This document shows, in pieces, positions 52,906-61,721 of a DNA stretch of 64,000 bases. A program made the translations under genes and the position numbers. Numbering within the stretch: position 1 is the first letter of the stretch; each line of letters opens with the position of its first letter. Origin of the DNA: Anaerolineae bacterium (GTDB lineage Bacteria > Chloroflexota > Anaerolineae > J036 > Brachytrichaceae); NCBI GenBank assembly GCA_947476335.1, contig CANJQH010000007.1, forward strand, positions 1 through 64,000, written 5' to 3'. Below the pieces are notes generated by a model. The model saw only the letters and a program-made list of their open reading frames with translations. It had not been told where the DNA came from and did no database searches.

Positions 52906-54182
52906 TTTCAACATTGCGCCGGCTCTTCGGCTTCGACTACGCCGACGGTCATAATCTTCCGCCACGCACACGACGCGGGCTGACTTTTTTTTACTGGGAC
53001 GCCGTCTTCGCACTGTTGTCTGACTCGTCGTCAGTCAATTACGTGAACCTGTTCCTCGTTTCGTTAAAAGCGACGAATGCACAAATCGGTTTTCTCGCAA
53101 CGATCGTACAGATCGTGAGTGCAATTGCTCCGCTTGGAGGCGGCGCAGTCGCTGAGCGCACCGGCCACTATCGGGCGAACATCCTCAAGCCATCGTTCAT
53201 CGCGCGCCTGTTCTGGTTCATGCTGGCGCTGCTGCCGTTCATGCCCCTCGGGCCGGCAGCAATAACGATTTCGATCACCATCTTCGCCGTGCGCGCGTTT
53301 TTCTTCGCATGGCTGCAAGCGCCATGGACAGCGTTCGTCGGCAAGCTCGTACCAACGGAAATTCGCGCCAGCTATCTTTCAATGCGCAATTTCGGCGGCG
53401 GCCTCGCCACCATCATCGGCACCATGCTCGCCGGCTGGATCGTCACTATCATTGGTCCACCAGGTGGCTATCAGGTCATCTTTGTCATCTCGGGCATCAT
53501 CGGCATGGCGGCACAGTGGGCGTTTTCGAACATCCCCTTCGAAGAGCCACAGCTCGCAGCGCAGCCAGCGCCGCGATTCAAGCTCCGACGCATCATCGAC
53601 AACACCATGGAAATGCTGCGGCGCTATCCAACGTTCGCACGCCTGCTCGTGTGCGACTGCGCACTCGCACTTGCCGTCGGCATCGGCGGCCCATTCATTC
53701 AGGTCTACCAGGTGCGCGTGCTCGGCTTCAGTGCGGGTATCGTCGGCCTGATGGTGTCAGGCGAAATCGCCATGAACATCATCATGCAACGCGTGTATGG
53801 CTCATACGTAATCCCACGCTTCGGCGAGCTGCGCGTGATGCGCTTCCTGCGACCGCTCACCAGCCTCGTCCCATTCGCATGGCTGTTCGCCACGACACCG
53901 GCCATGGGCATCCCGATCGTGATGCTCGCCGGAACACTCTGGTCCGGCCACGAACTTTCAAGCTTCAACACACAGCTGCACCTTACGCCGGAAGCAGGTC
54001 GTGCAAATTTCATCGCACTACACATGTTCGCCGTCTCGCTCTTCGCCGCCATCGGGCCGGCCATTGGCGGCGCACTCGTCGACACCATCGGCTTCTTCCC
54101 GCTCTTCGCTGTGTCGGCGGCACTGCGCGTCGGCGCAGGCATTCTGCTGAACGTGATGTTCAAACACAAGACGGCACACTGA
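52902..54182 (+). CDS. Major facilitator superfamily transporter
   Basis: The 426-residue protein has about 12 membrane segments. It begins MISTLRRLFGFDYAD with FFYWDAVFALLSDSSSVNYVNLFLV as the first helix and has a conserved loop SMRNFGGGLATIIGTMLAGW. No substrate motif is visible. The ATG at 52902 overlaps the stop of the truncated paralogue. The stop TGA shares two bases with the target duplication of the following element A copy. Confidence 0.83.
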   Translation: MISTLRRLFGFDYADGHNLPPRTRRGLTFFYWDAVFALLSDSSSVNYVNLFLVSLKATNAQIGFLATIVQIVSAIAPLGGGAVAERTGHYRANILKPSFIARLFWFMLALLPFMPLGPAAITISITIFAVRAFFFAWLQAPWTAFVGKLVPTEIRASYLSMRNFGGGLATIIGTMLAGWIVTIIGPPGGYQVIFVISGIIGMAAQWAFSNIPFEEPQLAAQPAPRFKLRRIIDNTMEMLRRYPTFARLLVCDCALALAVGIGGPFIQVYQVRVLGFSAGIVGLMVSGEIAMNIIMQRVYGSYVIPRFGELRVMRFLRPLTSLVPFAWLFATTPAMGIPIVMLAGTLWSGHELSSFNTQLHLTPEAGRANFIALHMFAVSLFAAIGPAIGGALVDTIGFFPLFAVSAALRVGAGILLNVMFKHKTAH

Positions 54183-54188
54183 AAAAAT

Positions 54189-54300
54189 GTAACTACTCAG
54201 GCCCAAATCAGTATTTCCCGCGAAACACACTATTCTCTCCCCCTTCGGGGGAGAGAATAGTGTGTTTCGCGTTGGAAAAATGGCTGGCCTGAGTAGTTAC
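54189..54300 (+). mobile_element. Element A, intact 112-bp copy
   Basis: It has complete ends and a perfect hairpin with the CCCCC-TTC-GGGGG tip. Exact flanks GAAAAAAT lie at 54181-54188 and 54301-54308. The left flank begins inside the MFS stop codon. Confidence 0.95.
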
Positions 54301-54351
54301 GAAAAAATTACGATCGCGCCCGCTGACGCCAAATGCACTCCACTCACGCTG

Positions 54352-54357
54352 CATAAT
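54352..54357 (+). promoter_or_regulatory. CATAAT, likely -10 element
   Basis: It lies 6 bases before the ATG at 54364, so transcription would begin at the initiation codon. No Shine-Dalgarno sequence is present. Confidence 0.45.
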
Positions 54358-54363
54358 CGTCGC

Positions 54364-55488
54364 ATGCCGAATCCGCTGACTTCCATCCCGCCGCGCCGGG
54401 CTGCACAGTACGGCCTCGCATTCATCACGGCAACGCTGGCGCTGTGGATTTTCATGCAGGCCGGCAATGCAATGACGCCATTCATCATCGGTCTGGTCGT
54501 CACCTGGCTGCTCGGTTCAATCGTCAATCGCCTCGCCGCATTCATGCCCCGCTGGGCTGCAGTCTTCATCGTCTATGCCACGTGCGCGCTCGTCTTTGGA
54601 TTGCTGCTGGTCTTTCTCGTGCCTGCATTCGTCAATCAAGTACAGCGCCTGCGGGCAAATATCCCTTCGCTCGAAGCGCTCCAGCGCTGGTCCACACAAA
54701 GAGTCGCTGACTATCACACGATCACGCCTGATGCGCTCGAACCGCTCGTCGAACAAGGACTGCACTCAGTACTCACATCGCTGCAATCGAACTTCAGTAC
54801 GCTCGTGCGCAATGCGCTGTCGTTTGCCATCGGGCAAATCACACATCTGATCGGCATCCTTACATTTCTTCTCGGCCTGTTCATTCTGCCCATCTGGGTT
54901 TTCTATCTGCTCAACGAGCAGAAAAAAGTCGTCACATTTTTAAACCACCTGATGAAATTTCAACTGCGCGCCGACGTCTGGCATATCTGGCGCGTGATCG
55001 ACCGGTCCCTCAGCGCCTATCTGCGCGGCCAGCTCACACTCGGCGCAATCATCGGCATTGCCGTCGGCTGCTCGCTCAGCATCGCTGATTTGGTGCCCGG
55101 TATCGAAATCGACTACATTCTGTTGCTCGCGCTGTGGGCCGGCCTGTGCGAACTCATCCCCATGGTTGGCGCACTGCTCGGTCTAATCCCCGGCGTCATC
55201 GTCGCATTCGTACTTGGCGGGCCAGTCTCAGGCATCGTCGTCGCCATCATCTACATCGTCATTCAACAGATCGAAAACAATCTGCTCGTGCCACGCGTGA
55301 TCGGCAACGCCGTCGGCGTACACCCAGCCATCCTCACAGTCACACTCGTCGCAGGTGCATCAATCTTCGGCCTGCCCGGCGTCATCCTTGCCGCACCCAC
55401 GACCGCCATCACACGCGATCTGTATCTGTATGCCTATCGCCGTCTTGGCGGCGCTACAGCCGACGAGGCGATGAAATCCATTTCGTAG
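54364..55488 (+). CDS. AI-2E family (PerM/YhhT-like) transporter
   Basis: This 374-residue protein has about eight membrane segments with a soluble helical domain after the third (about 100-150) and the family motifs ILPIWVFYLLNEQKK, RGQLTLGAIIGIAVG, ELIPMVGALLGLIPGV and IQQIENNLLVPRVIGNAVG. Relatives export AI-2, act in Na+/H+ exchange or are unknown. The ATG at 54364 is the start; the open frame upstream reads through element A and is artefactual. Confidence 0.87.
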   Translation: MPNPLTSIPPRRAAQYGLAFITATLALWIFMQAGNAMTPFIIGLVVTWLLGSIVNRLAAFMPRWAAVFIVYATCALVFGLLLVFLVPAFVNQVQRLRANIPSLEALQRWSTQRVADYHTITPDALEPLVEQGLHSVLTSLQSNFSTLVRNALSFAIGQITHLIGILTFLLGLFILPIWVFYLLNEQKKVVTFLNHLMKFQLRADVWHIWRVIDRSLSAYLRGQLTLGAIIGIAVGCSLSIADLVPGIEIDYILLLALWAGLCELIPMVGALLGLIPGVIVAFVLGGPVSGIVVAIIYIVIQQIENNLLVPRVIGNAVGVHPAILTVTLVAGASIFGLPGVILAAPTTAITRDLYLYAYRRLGGATADEAMKSIS

Positions 55489-55497
55489 GCGCACGCA

Positions 55498-55536
55498 GGA
55501 GCGAGGCTTGACTCGCCCACACGCCGGCCTCGCTCC
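55498..55536. terminator. Hairpin between convergent AI-2E transporter and surE genes
   Basis: GGAGCGAGGC (55498-55507) pairs exactly with GCCTCGCTCC (55527-55536). It lies 10 bases after the transporter stop and 44 bases before the surE stop, and can serve both directions. No long T run is adjacent. Confidence 0.6.
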
Positions 55537-55579
55537 CGTCACAGCATCAAAAGCCTTAAAAAATAACTGTGAAAAATTT

Positions 55580-56368
55580 CTAGCGGCGCTGCGCATCCCA
55601 ATGCTCCAGCGCCGTCAACTCGCGCACCAGCGGCGTCACCGACACCACGCGATCGATCGCCAGCGCACGCACATCAGAATCCACCTCGCTGCCATCTGCG
55701 ATCTTATCGACGCGCAGGCTGTGCGGCTGCGACCAGTCGCGTGAGCCTGTCGACGACCACTGGTAGTAATTCATACGGCTTTGCCGCGTCCAGCGCACTT
55801 CCGTGCTTTCATCCGCGTCCGATGGCACGTTCACGTTGTAAACGCCCACAGCTGAAGGCCAGCCATTTGCCAGCACTTCCTCAACAAGTCCACGCACCAC
55901 ATGCTGCGTTGGTCGCCAATTCAACTGCGGCAATTCGTCGCTGTGGTTCAACGACATCGGCGTCTCTAGCGAAACCGCGATCGCTGGCACGCCGAATGCA
56001 GCAGCTTCCATCGCCGCGCCCACCGTTCCGCCAGTGCTCAGCGCATACCCAATATTTTCACCGTAGTTGATCCCACTCAAACACAGATCGGGACGCCGCG
56101 GCGCAATTTCGAGAATGCCGTGCAACACCGATAGCGACGGAGTCCCAACCACCCCATGCGCCACATGCGGAATACCGCCGAGCATTACTTCAATTTTGTG
56201 AATCACACCGCCGCCAGCCGGCCGCCGCTTTGCACGGCTCATGCTCGTCTGCTGATCAAACGGCGCGGAAATCACAATGTCAGCGATGTCGAGCACGCAC
56301 TCCGCCAGCGCATGCAATCCGGGCGAACGCACACCGTCGTCGTTGGAAATGAGAATCAATGGTCGCAT
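55580..56368 (-). CDS. surE: 5'/3'-nucleotidase SurE
   Basis: The 262-residue protein begins MRPLILISNDDG, the metal-binding start of SurE, and has PFDQQTSMSRA, the conserved SGINYGENIGYALSTGGTVGAAMEAA and PAIAVSLE. It removes phosphate from nucleoside monophosphates and is linked with survival in stationary phase. It is divergent from the cytochrome c maturation operon across a 70-base gap. Confidence 0.92.
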   Translation of the reverse strand: MRPLILISNDDGVRSPGLHALAECVLDIADIVISAPFDQQTSMSRAKRRPAGGGVIHKIEVMLGGIPHVAHGVVGTPSLSVLHGILEIAPRRPDLCLSGINYGENIGYALSTGGTVGAAMEAAAFGVPAIAVSLETPMSLNHSDELPQLNWRPTQHVVRGLVEEVLANGWPSAVGVYNVNVPSDADESTEVRWTRQSRMNYYQWSSTGSRDWSQPHSLRVDKIADGSEVDSDVRALAIDRVVSVTPLVRELTALEHWDAQRR

Positions 56369-56420
56369 TGCGCACGAAGTGTACGGGAAAATCTGTCAAA
56401 GATAGATCATGACGCCGTGC

Positions 56421-56426
56421 TATATT
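56421..56426 (+). promoter_or_regulatory. TATATT, likely -10 element of the ccm operon
   Basis: It lies 12 bases before the ccmF ATG in the divergent region with surE. Confidence 0.4.
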
Positions 56427-56438
56427 GCTCGCGTCACT

Positions 56439-58439
56439 ATGCTAACTGATCTTGGTCACCTCTCAGTCTGGCTCGCACTGGTCTTCTGCGCATATGCAGC
56501 AATCGTCTCGATCATCGGCGCATCACGCAATGACGATCGGCTCGTGCAAAGCGCGCGCTACGCCGCATTGTTGACGCTCCCTCTCGTGTTGATCGGATGT
56601 CTTGGCCTGTGGTACGCGCTCTTCACACATGACTTCGGTGTGAAATATGTCACAGAAGTCTCCAGCCTTGCCACGCCGATGATCTTTCGCTTCACCGCAC
56701 TCTGGGGCGCGCAGGCAGGATCAATCTTGTTCTGGTGCTTGATCATGAGCCTGTTCGTCGCCACGGTCATGCTGCGCAATTGGAAAAATGAAAAAGCACT
56801 GCTTCCGTATGTAACCCTCGCCAGCGTGCTCGTGCTCGGATTTTTCATCGGGCTCGAGCTGTTACTCGCAAACGCATTCATACGGCTCGACTTTCCGCCG
56901 GCAGACGGACGCGGCCTCAACCCGTTGCTGCGCCACCCGGGCATGATCATTCACCCACCAATGCTCTATGCCGGATACACCGGCATGCTGCCGTCGTTCG
57001 CGTTCTGCATCGCTTCGCTCGCTACGCGCCGCACAGACAACCTGTGGCTGACAGCGTCACGGCGCTGGACGCTTTTCGGCTGGGTGCTGCTCACCGCCGG
57101 CCTCATTCTCGGCGGACGCTGGGCGCACGACGTGCTCGGCTGGGGCGGCTACTGGGGCTGGGATCCGAGCGAGAACATGCCCTTCATCACATGGCTCCTC
57201 TGCACCGCTTTTCTGCACTCGCAGATGATTCAAGAAAAACGCGGCATGTTCAAAAATTGGAATGTGTTCCTGATGCTGGTGACCTTCGCCAGCATGTTCT
57301 TCGGAACCGCATTCATCCGCAGCGGCCTGCTCACCAGCGTGCACGCGTTCGCCGCTTCCAACATCGGCCCGTGGTTCATGGGCGCGATGGCACTCATGCT
57401 GATCGGATCCACCGCACTATGGCTGACGCGTCTCGACACGCTGAAGAGTGAGAACAACCTCGACGCAGCATTTTCGCGCGAAGGAATCTTCCTGCTGCAG
57501 AACGTGCTCTTCGTCAGCACCGCATTTACAGTATTCATCGGCACGATTTTCCCGATCCTCAGCGAAGGCATCGGCGGAAAGAAAATCACCGTCGGCCCGC
57601 CATTCTTCGATCAGGTCGCCGGCCCGCAAATGATGATCCTTGTGTTTCTGATGGGCGTCGCACCACTGCTGGCCTGGGCCCGCGCCAGTGCACGCGCCGT
57701 TGGTCGCATGGTCATCGTGCCGCTCCTCGTCGCCGTCGCCGTCGTCGGGTTATTCCTGGTGAGCGGGCGCACTCAGCCGCTGCCGCTGTTTGGAATATTT
57801 CTCTGCGCATACACTCTCGCGCAGACCCTCCTCGAATACGTGCGCGGCGTACAGGCGCGCATGAACAGCATGAACGAAAATATCGGCGTCGCGCTCTGGC
57901 GACTATTGCAGCGCAACCAGCGCCGCTACGGCGGTTATTTCGTACACATCGGTGTCGTGTTAATCGCAGTCGGCGCACTCGGCAAAGGCTTCTACGGCTT
58001 TGATCACATTCGCAACGTGCAGCTCAACGAGACCTTCACCGTCGGCGACTACACGTTCACATACCGCGGCATCGCTCCGGCCACATGCGAATTCGAAGAC
58101 TGCCAAACCACACAGGCAGCCCTGCTCGTACAAACAACGGACGGCCGCACACTTGGCGGCGTATACCCACATCGCGATTACTACCCAATACAGCAACACA
58201 CCGCCACCATCGCTGATATCTCCGGCTCATTCAACGAAGAGGTGTACGTATTGCTCGGCGGCTGGGACAAAGGCGGCGCAACCGCATCTTTCCACGTCTA
58301 CATCAATCCGTTTATCAACTGGATCTGGGCAGGCGGCATCATCATGGTGCTCGGCTTCATGCTAACTTTCTGGCGCTTCGAAACGACGCCGGTTACGTCA
58401 ACGGTGCACAAATCTGATGTCGTAGGAGCTGCAGCGTGA
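56439..58439 (+). CDS. ccmF: Cytochrome c maturation protein CcmF
   Basis: The 666-residue protein has about 15 membrane segments and the tryptophan-rich heme-handling signature GWGGYWGWDPSENMPFITWL (residues about 235-255), preceded by HPPMLYAGYTG. It ligates heme to apocytochromes together with CcmH. The start at 56439 is preferred; an ATG ten codons upstream is also in frame. The stop overlaps the ccmH GTG (58436-58439). The ABC exporter, heme-handling and chaperone genes ccmA-E are not in this window. Confidence 0.93.
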   Translation: MLTDLGHLSVWLALVFCAYAAIVSIIGASRNDDRLVQSARYAALLTLPLVLIGCLGLWYALFTHDFGVKYVTEVSSLATPMIFRFTALWGAQAGSILFWCLIMSLFVATVMLRNWKNEKALLPYVTLASVLVLGFFIGLELLLANAFIRLDFPPADGRGLNPLLRHPGMIIHPPMLYAGYTGMLPSFAFCIASLATRRTDNLWLTASRRWTLFGWVLLTAGLILGGRWAHDVLGWGGYWGWDPSENMPFITWLLCTAFLHSQMIQEKRGMFKNWNVFLMLVTFASMFFGTAFIRSGLLTSVHAFAASNIGPWFMGAMALMLIGSTALWLTRLDTLKSENNLDAAFSREGIFLLQNVLFVSTAFTVFIGTIFPILSEGIGGKKITVGPPFFDQVAGPQMMILVFLMGVAPLLAWARASARAVGRMVIVPLLVAVAVVGLFLVSGRTQPLPLFGIFLCAYTLAQTLLEYVRGVQARMNSMNENIGVALWRLLQRNQRRYGGYFVHIGVVLIAVGALGKGFYGFDHIRNVQLNETFTVGDYTFTYRGIAPATCEFEDCQTTQAALLVQTTDGRTLGGVYPHRDYYPIQQHTATIADISGSFNEEVYVLLGGWDKGGATASFHVYINPFINWIWAGGIIMVLGFMLTFWRFETTPVTSTVHKSDVVGAAA

Positions 58440-58915
58440 AAAAGTTGATGCTCGCTGCACTTCTCACTCTGATCGCCATACTCGCGCTGCAGTCCACACC
58501 ACTGCACGCGCAGGGCACATCGCCAGAAATAGACGACGATGTACGCACAGTCGCGAAGAAGCTGAACTGCCCAACCTGCTCGGGCCGCAATCTGGCGGAC
58601 TGTCCGACGGAAACCTGCCTGCAGTGGAAAGGTGAAATTCGCGCGCAGCTTGATTCTGGCAAGTCTACGAATGAAGTAGTAACGTATTTCCAGGATCGCT
58701 TCGGCGCCGGAGTGCTGCAGGAACCGCCCAAAGCCGGCAGCACGCTGCTGCTTTGGCTCGTGCCAATCGGTGCCGCGTTCATATTGATCAGCAGCGGTAT
58801 GCTGGTCGCACAACGCCTTTCGAAAAACAAAGCCGCGACGGTGACACAGCCGACCGCACCAGCGGCCGATGATTTCACAGCGCAAATCGAAGCGCAGATA
58901 AAGGACGCGCTATGA
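58436..58915 (+). CDS. ccmH: Cytochrome c maturation protein CcmH
   Basis: The 159-residue protein has a signal peptide, then KKLNCPTCSGRNLADCPTETC with the redox pair C45-x-x-C48, a short helical bundle (EIRAQLDSGKSTNEVVTYFQDRFG) and a C-terminal membrane helix. It reduces the CxxCH cysteines of apocytochrome c. The family usually reads RCPxCQ; here S replaces Q, and an extra pair of cysteines follows. The GTG start lies in the ccmF stop codon. Confidence 0.92.
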   Translation: MKKLMLAALLTLIAILALQSTPLHAQGTSPEIDDDVRTVAKKLNCPTCSGRNLADCPTETCLQWKGEIRAQLDSGKSTNEVVTYFQDRFGAGVLQEPPKAGSTLLLWLVPIGAAFILISSGMLVAQRLSKNKAATVTQPTAPAADDFTAQIEAQIKDAL

Positions 58916-59457
58916 AATCACGCATCGGCCCGTTCATCATCGCCGGCGTCGCGATCACAGCACTCATAAGCCTCGGATTCGTTGCCATGAACCTCGTCGG
59001 TCAAAAAGGCAATCGCCCCACCGTCGGCTCACAGGCGCCCGATTTCCAACTCGAGCTCTATAAGGATTACCGCGCCGATCTGCCGGAAACGGCACAGCTT
59101 TCAGCGCTGCAAGGCAAGATCGTCGTCATTAATTTCTGGGGATCGTGGTGCCCTGAATGTCACGTCGAAGCCGAAGCACTACAGCGCGTCTATGAAAAAT
59201 TCCGTGGTCGCGATGTGGTCTTCCTCGGCGTCGATTATCTTGATACCGAAACTGAAGCCTACCGCTACCTCACGCGATACGCAATCACATACGCCAATGG
59301 CATCGACGTGCAGCAGAAAATCAGCACGCTCTATCGGATCACCGCTGCGCCAGAGACGTTCATCGTCGGCCGCGACGGCCGCGTATCCGCGGTCATCATC
59401 GGCGGCACGACAGAAGAAGCGCTGTCGCAACAACTCGAATCGGTTCTCGCGCAATGA
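58912..59457 (+). CDS. ccmG: Thiol-disulfide oxidoreductase CcmG/ResA type
   Basis: The 181-residue protein has an N-terminal membrane anchor and a thioredoxin-fold redoxin domain with SWC80-P-E-C83, APDF near residue 43 and the cis-Pro segment ITAAPETFIVGRDG. It passes electrons to CcmH and apocytochromes outside the membrane. The ATGA overlap with ccmH and another with the next gene indicate tight coupling. Confidence 0.92.
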   Translation: MKSRIGPFIIAGVAITALISLGFVAMNLVGQKGNRPTVGSQAPDFQLELYKDYRADLPETAQLSALQGKIVVINFWGSWCPECHVEAEALQRVYEKFRGRDVVFLGVDYLDTETEAYRYLTRYAITYANGIDVQQKISTLYRITAAPETFIVGRDGRVSAVIIGGTTEEALSQQLESVLAQ

Positions 59458-59900
59458 ACATACCTTTCGCACCCAGCACACTCATCCTCGCTCTGGCGCT
59501 GGTGATCCTCTTCGGCGCAATCGTTGCCATTCCACTGCTCGATCGCAAACGTCCCGCCGTCGACCGTCCCAGTCCACTCGATGTTCTCGAACTGGAACGC
59601 GCCACAATCGTGCGCAATGTGCGCGAACTTGATTTTGATCAACGCACCGGCAAAATCTACGACGCAGACTATCTCGCACTGCGCACTCACCAAGTTGAAC
59701 GCGGCGCACATATCCTGCGCGAAATCGCTGCGCTTCGCTCCGCCGAAACCGGCCACGATCATGTTTTCGCGGAGCACGAAATCGAAGAACAGGTTGCACG
59801 CCTGCGTGCACGTGCAACGCGCACATGCGCACGCTGCACCGCCGTCCTGCGGCAGGACGATAAGTTCTGCTCGCAGTGCGGCGAAAAGGTGAAGCCTTGA
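59454..59900 (+). CDS. Membrane-anchored zinc-ribbon protein in ccm operon
   Basis: This 148-residue protein has one N-terminal membrane helix, a charged helical segment (LELERATIVRNVRELDFDQRTGKIYDADYLALRTHQVERG) typical of CcmI-like and related small subunits, and a C-terminal zinc ribbon with CARC and CSQC. It may organise the maturation complex on the cytoplasmic side. It overlaps both neighbours by four bases. Confidence 0.75.
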   Translation: MNIPFAPSTLILALALVILFGAIVAIPLLDRKRPAVDRPSPLDVLELERATIVRNVRELDFDQRTGKIYDADYLALRTHQVERGAHILREIAALRSAETGHDHVFAEHEIEEQVARLRARATRTCARCTAVLRQDDKFCSQCGEKVKP

Positions 59901-61717
59901 AGTTCCAATCCCAAATTGCCTCGCTGCTCGCAGCTACCTGCACCGGCGTACTTCTCATCACGGCGCTCGCCGCATGCTCGACCACAACCGACGCACGTAT
60001 CCGCGCAATCGACCTGAATCAGCCAGCCTCGATTCCCACACCGCCCGCAGATGGCGAAGCCTATCCACTCCTGCCTCCTTCAGCCGAGCGCGGCGCAGCA
60101 CTCTATGCACAGAAGTGCATCGCCTGCCACGGCATCGGCGGCGAAGGCGATGGCTCACGCGCTGCGCAGATTAAGCAGCAGGGCCACCTCGTCGCCAACC
60201 TCGTCATGCTCGCTCGCACGCGCACAGTCAAGCCAAGCGAATGGCATACGACCATCACCGTCGGCCGCATCCAGAATCTGATGCCCGGCTTCAGCGGTTC
60301 GCTCAATGCGCAGAACCGCTGGGACGTGCAAGCCTATGTCTGGTCGCTTGGCACAATCGCAGCTGATCTCGATGCAGGCCGCGCCATCTACGCGCAACAA
60401 TGCGCTACCTGTCACGGCGCCAAAGGCAAGTCCCCCGACGGCAAATTGCAGAACCTCGCCGACGGCCGCTGGCTCTCCGACGAGTCACTGCTCGAAATTG
60501 CCGGCGCCGTCGCCAAAAGTGACGCACACACCAAACTCAAACTCAGCGAAGCGCAGCGCATTCAAGTCGCCAGCGCTGTGCGCGCGCTCGGTTACGTACA
60601 CACTTCTCCCGCAAACCTGCGCCAGACAAAAATCACCGGCTCCGGAGTGCTGGTGCTTCGCGCAATGAATGCTTCCCCCAACGGCAACCAGGCTGTCAAT
60701 GCACCAGTCACACTGCGCGCACTCGACGCCAATGGCGAAGTCTTCTCACGCACCGCACCAGTCGACGCCGCCAACATTGTGACGTTCACCAGTCTGCCGC
60801 AACGCAGTGATTATTTTTATCAGGCCGAACTCGAATACGCCGGCGGTCGCTTCTTCGGTGCACCGACGCAGATGCTCACTACAACCAGCCTGGTCACTGA
60901 TGTAATTCCCTACTACGAGACCACATCCGACCCAGCCGGCATCCGCATCAACAACGTGCTCTTCGCAGTACAGAACCTGACAGAAGGCGAGCTCACCATG
61001 GTCGAAATCTACGAATTCGACTACACAGGTACGCGCGCTTATATCGGCGAGAAGGGCCGCACCCTGAAACTCACTGTGCCTGCCAGTGCGAAGAATGTGC
61101 GCTTCGATGGCCTCGGCCTCGGCAAACGTTTTTTTCAGGAAGGTGATGTGATCTACGACACCGACGTCGTCGGCCCGGGCACGCCCGCGCAGCGCATCAC
61201 GATGATCTACGAGATGCCCTATCGCAACAGCGCCACCATCGATCGCAGAATGCTCTACCCCGTTGATCGTTGGAATGTCTTCCTGCCTGAAACCGAAGGC
61301 TTCCCTGGTACGCCACTGCGTGTGACCGGCGCTGCATCGACACCACTGAAAGACGAAGGCACGCGCGATGCAAACTCGGTCAAGGTGCGCGTCTACTCCG
61401 GCGACAAGCCGACCAGCGACACGCTGCGCTTCGATCTGACCGGCCAGCCGCTTGGCGCAGAAAAGCCAGGCAATGACACCCCCACAGTCGGCATCGCCAT
61501 GATCGGCCTTGCACTCACCCTCGCCATCCTCGCCTTCGTCATCGTACGCGTGCGCCGCATCCGCGATGCGGTGCACACACCCACGCAAAACAAGCAGCAA
61601 CTGCTGCACCAGATCGCCGCACTCGATGACGACTTCAGCCAGGGCAAATTACGCCCCGACGACTATCACACCACGCGCGCGCGCATTCTGGCAACGCTCA
61701 AGGAGATCTGGGAGTAA
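59897..61717 (+). CDS. Diheme cytochrome c lipoprotein with membrane anchor
   Basis: The 606-residue protein has a signal peptide ending at lipobox LAAC, two cytochrome c domains with heme motifs C74-I-A-C-H78 and C169-A-T-C-H173, a beta-rich middle (about 230-520), one membrane helix near 543-560 and a cytoplasmic tail (LLHQIAALDDDFSQGKLRPDDYHTTRARILATL) like that of the preceding gene. It is probably an electron carrier or a heme-insertion client and partner of the ccm system. The TTG at 59897 overlaps the previous stop and has AAAGGTG seven bases upstream. Confidence 0.83.
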   Translation: MKFQSQIASLLAATCTGVLLITALAACSTTTDARIRAIDLNQPASIPTPPADGEAYPLLPPSAERGAALYAQKCIACHGIGGEGDGSRAAQIKQQGHLVANLVMLARTRTVKPSEWHTTITVGRIQNLMPGFSGSLNAQNRWDVQAYVWSLGTIAADLDAGRAIYAQQCATCHGAKGKSPDGKLQNLADGRWLSDESLLEIAGAVAKSDAHTKLKLSEAQRIQVASAVRALGYVHTSPANLRQTKITGSGVLVLRAMNASPNGNQAVNAPVTLRALDANGEVFSRTAPVDAANIVTFTSLPQRSDYFYQAELEYAGGRFFGAPTQMLTTTSLVTDVIPYYETTSDPAGIRINNVLFAVQNLTEGELTMVEIYEFDYTGTRAYIGEKGRTLKLTVPASAKNVRFDGLGLGKRFFQEGDVIYDTDVVGPGTPAQRITMIYEMPYRNSATIDRRMLYPVDRWNVFLPETEGFPGTPLRVTGAASTPLKDEGTRDANSVKVRVYSGDKPTSDTLRFDLTGQPLGAEKPGNDTPTVGIAMIGLALTLAILAFVIVRVRRIRDAVHTPTQNKQQLLHQIAALDDDFSQGKLRPDDYHTTRARILATLKEIWE

Positions 61718-61721
61718 CGCA

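Noticed and set aside
54262-54363. N-terminal extension reading FRVGKMAGLSSY on the AI-2E transporter and similar peptides at other element A copies
   Set aside because: The peptide is the translation of the element A right end and appears wherever the element runs into a frame; the family N terminus begins at 54364.
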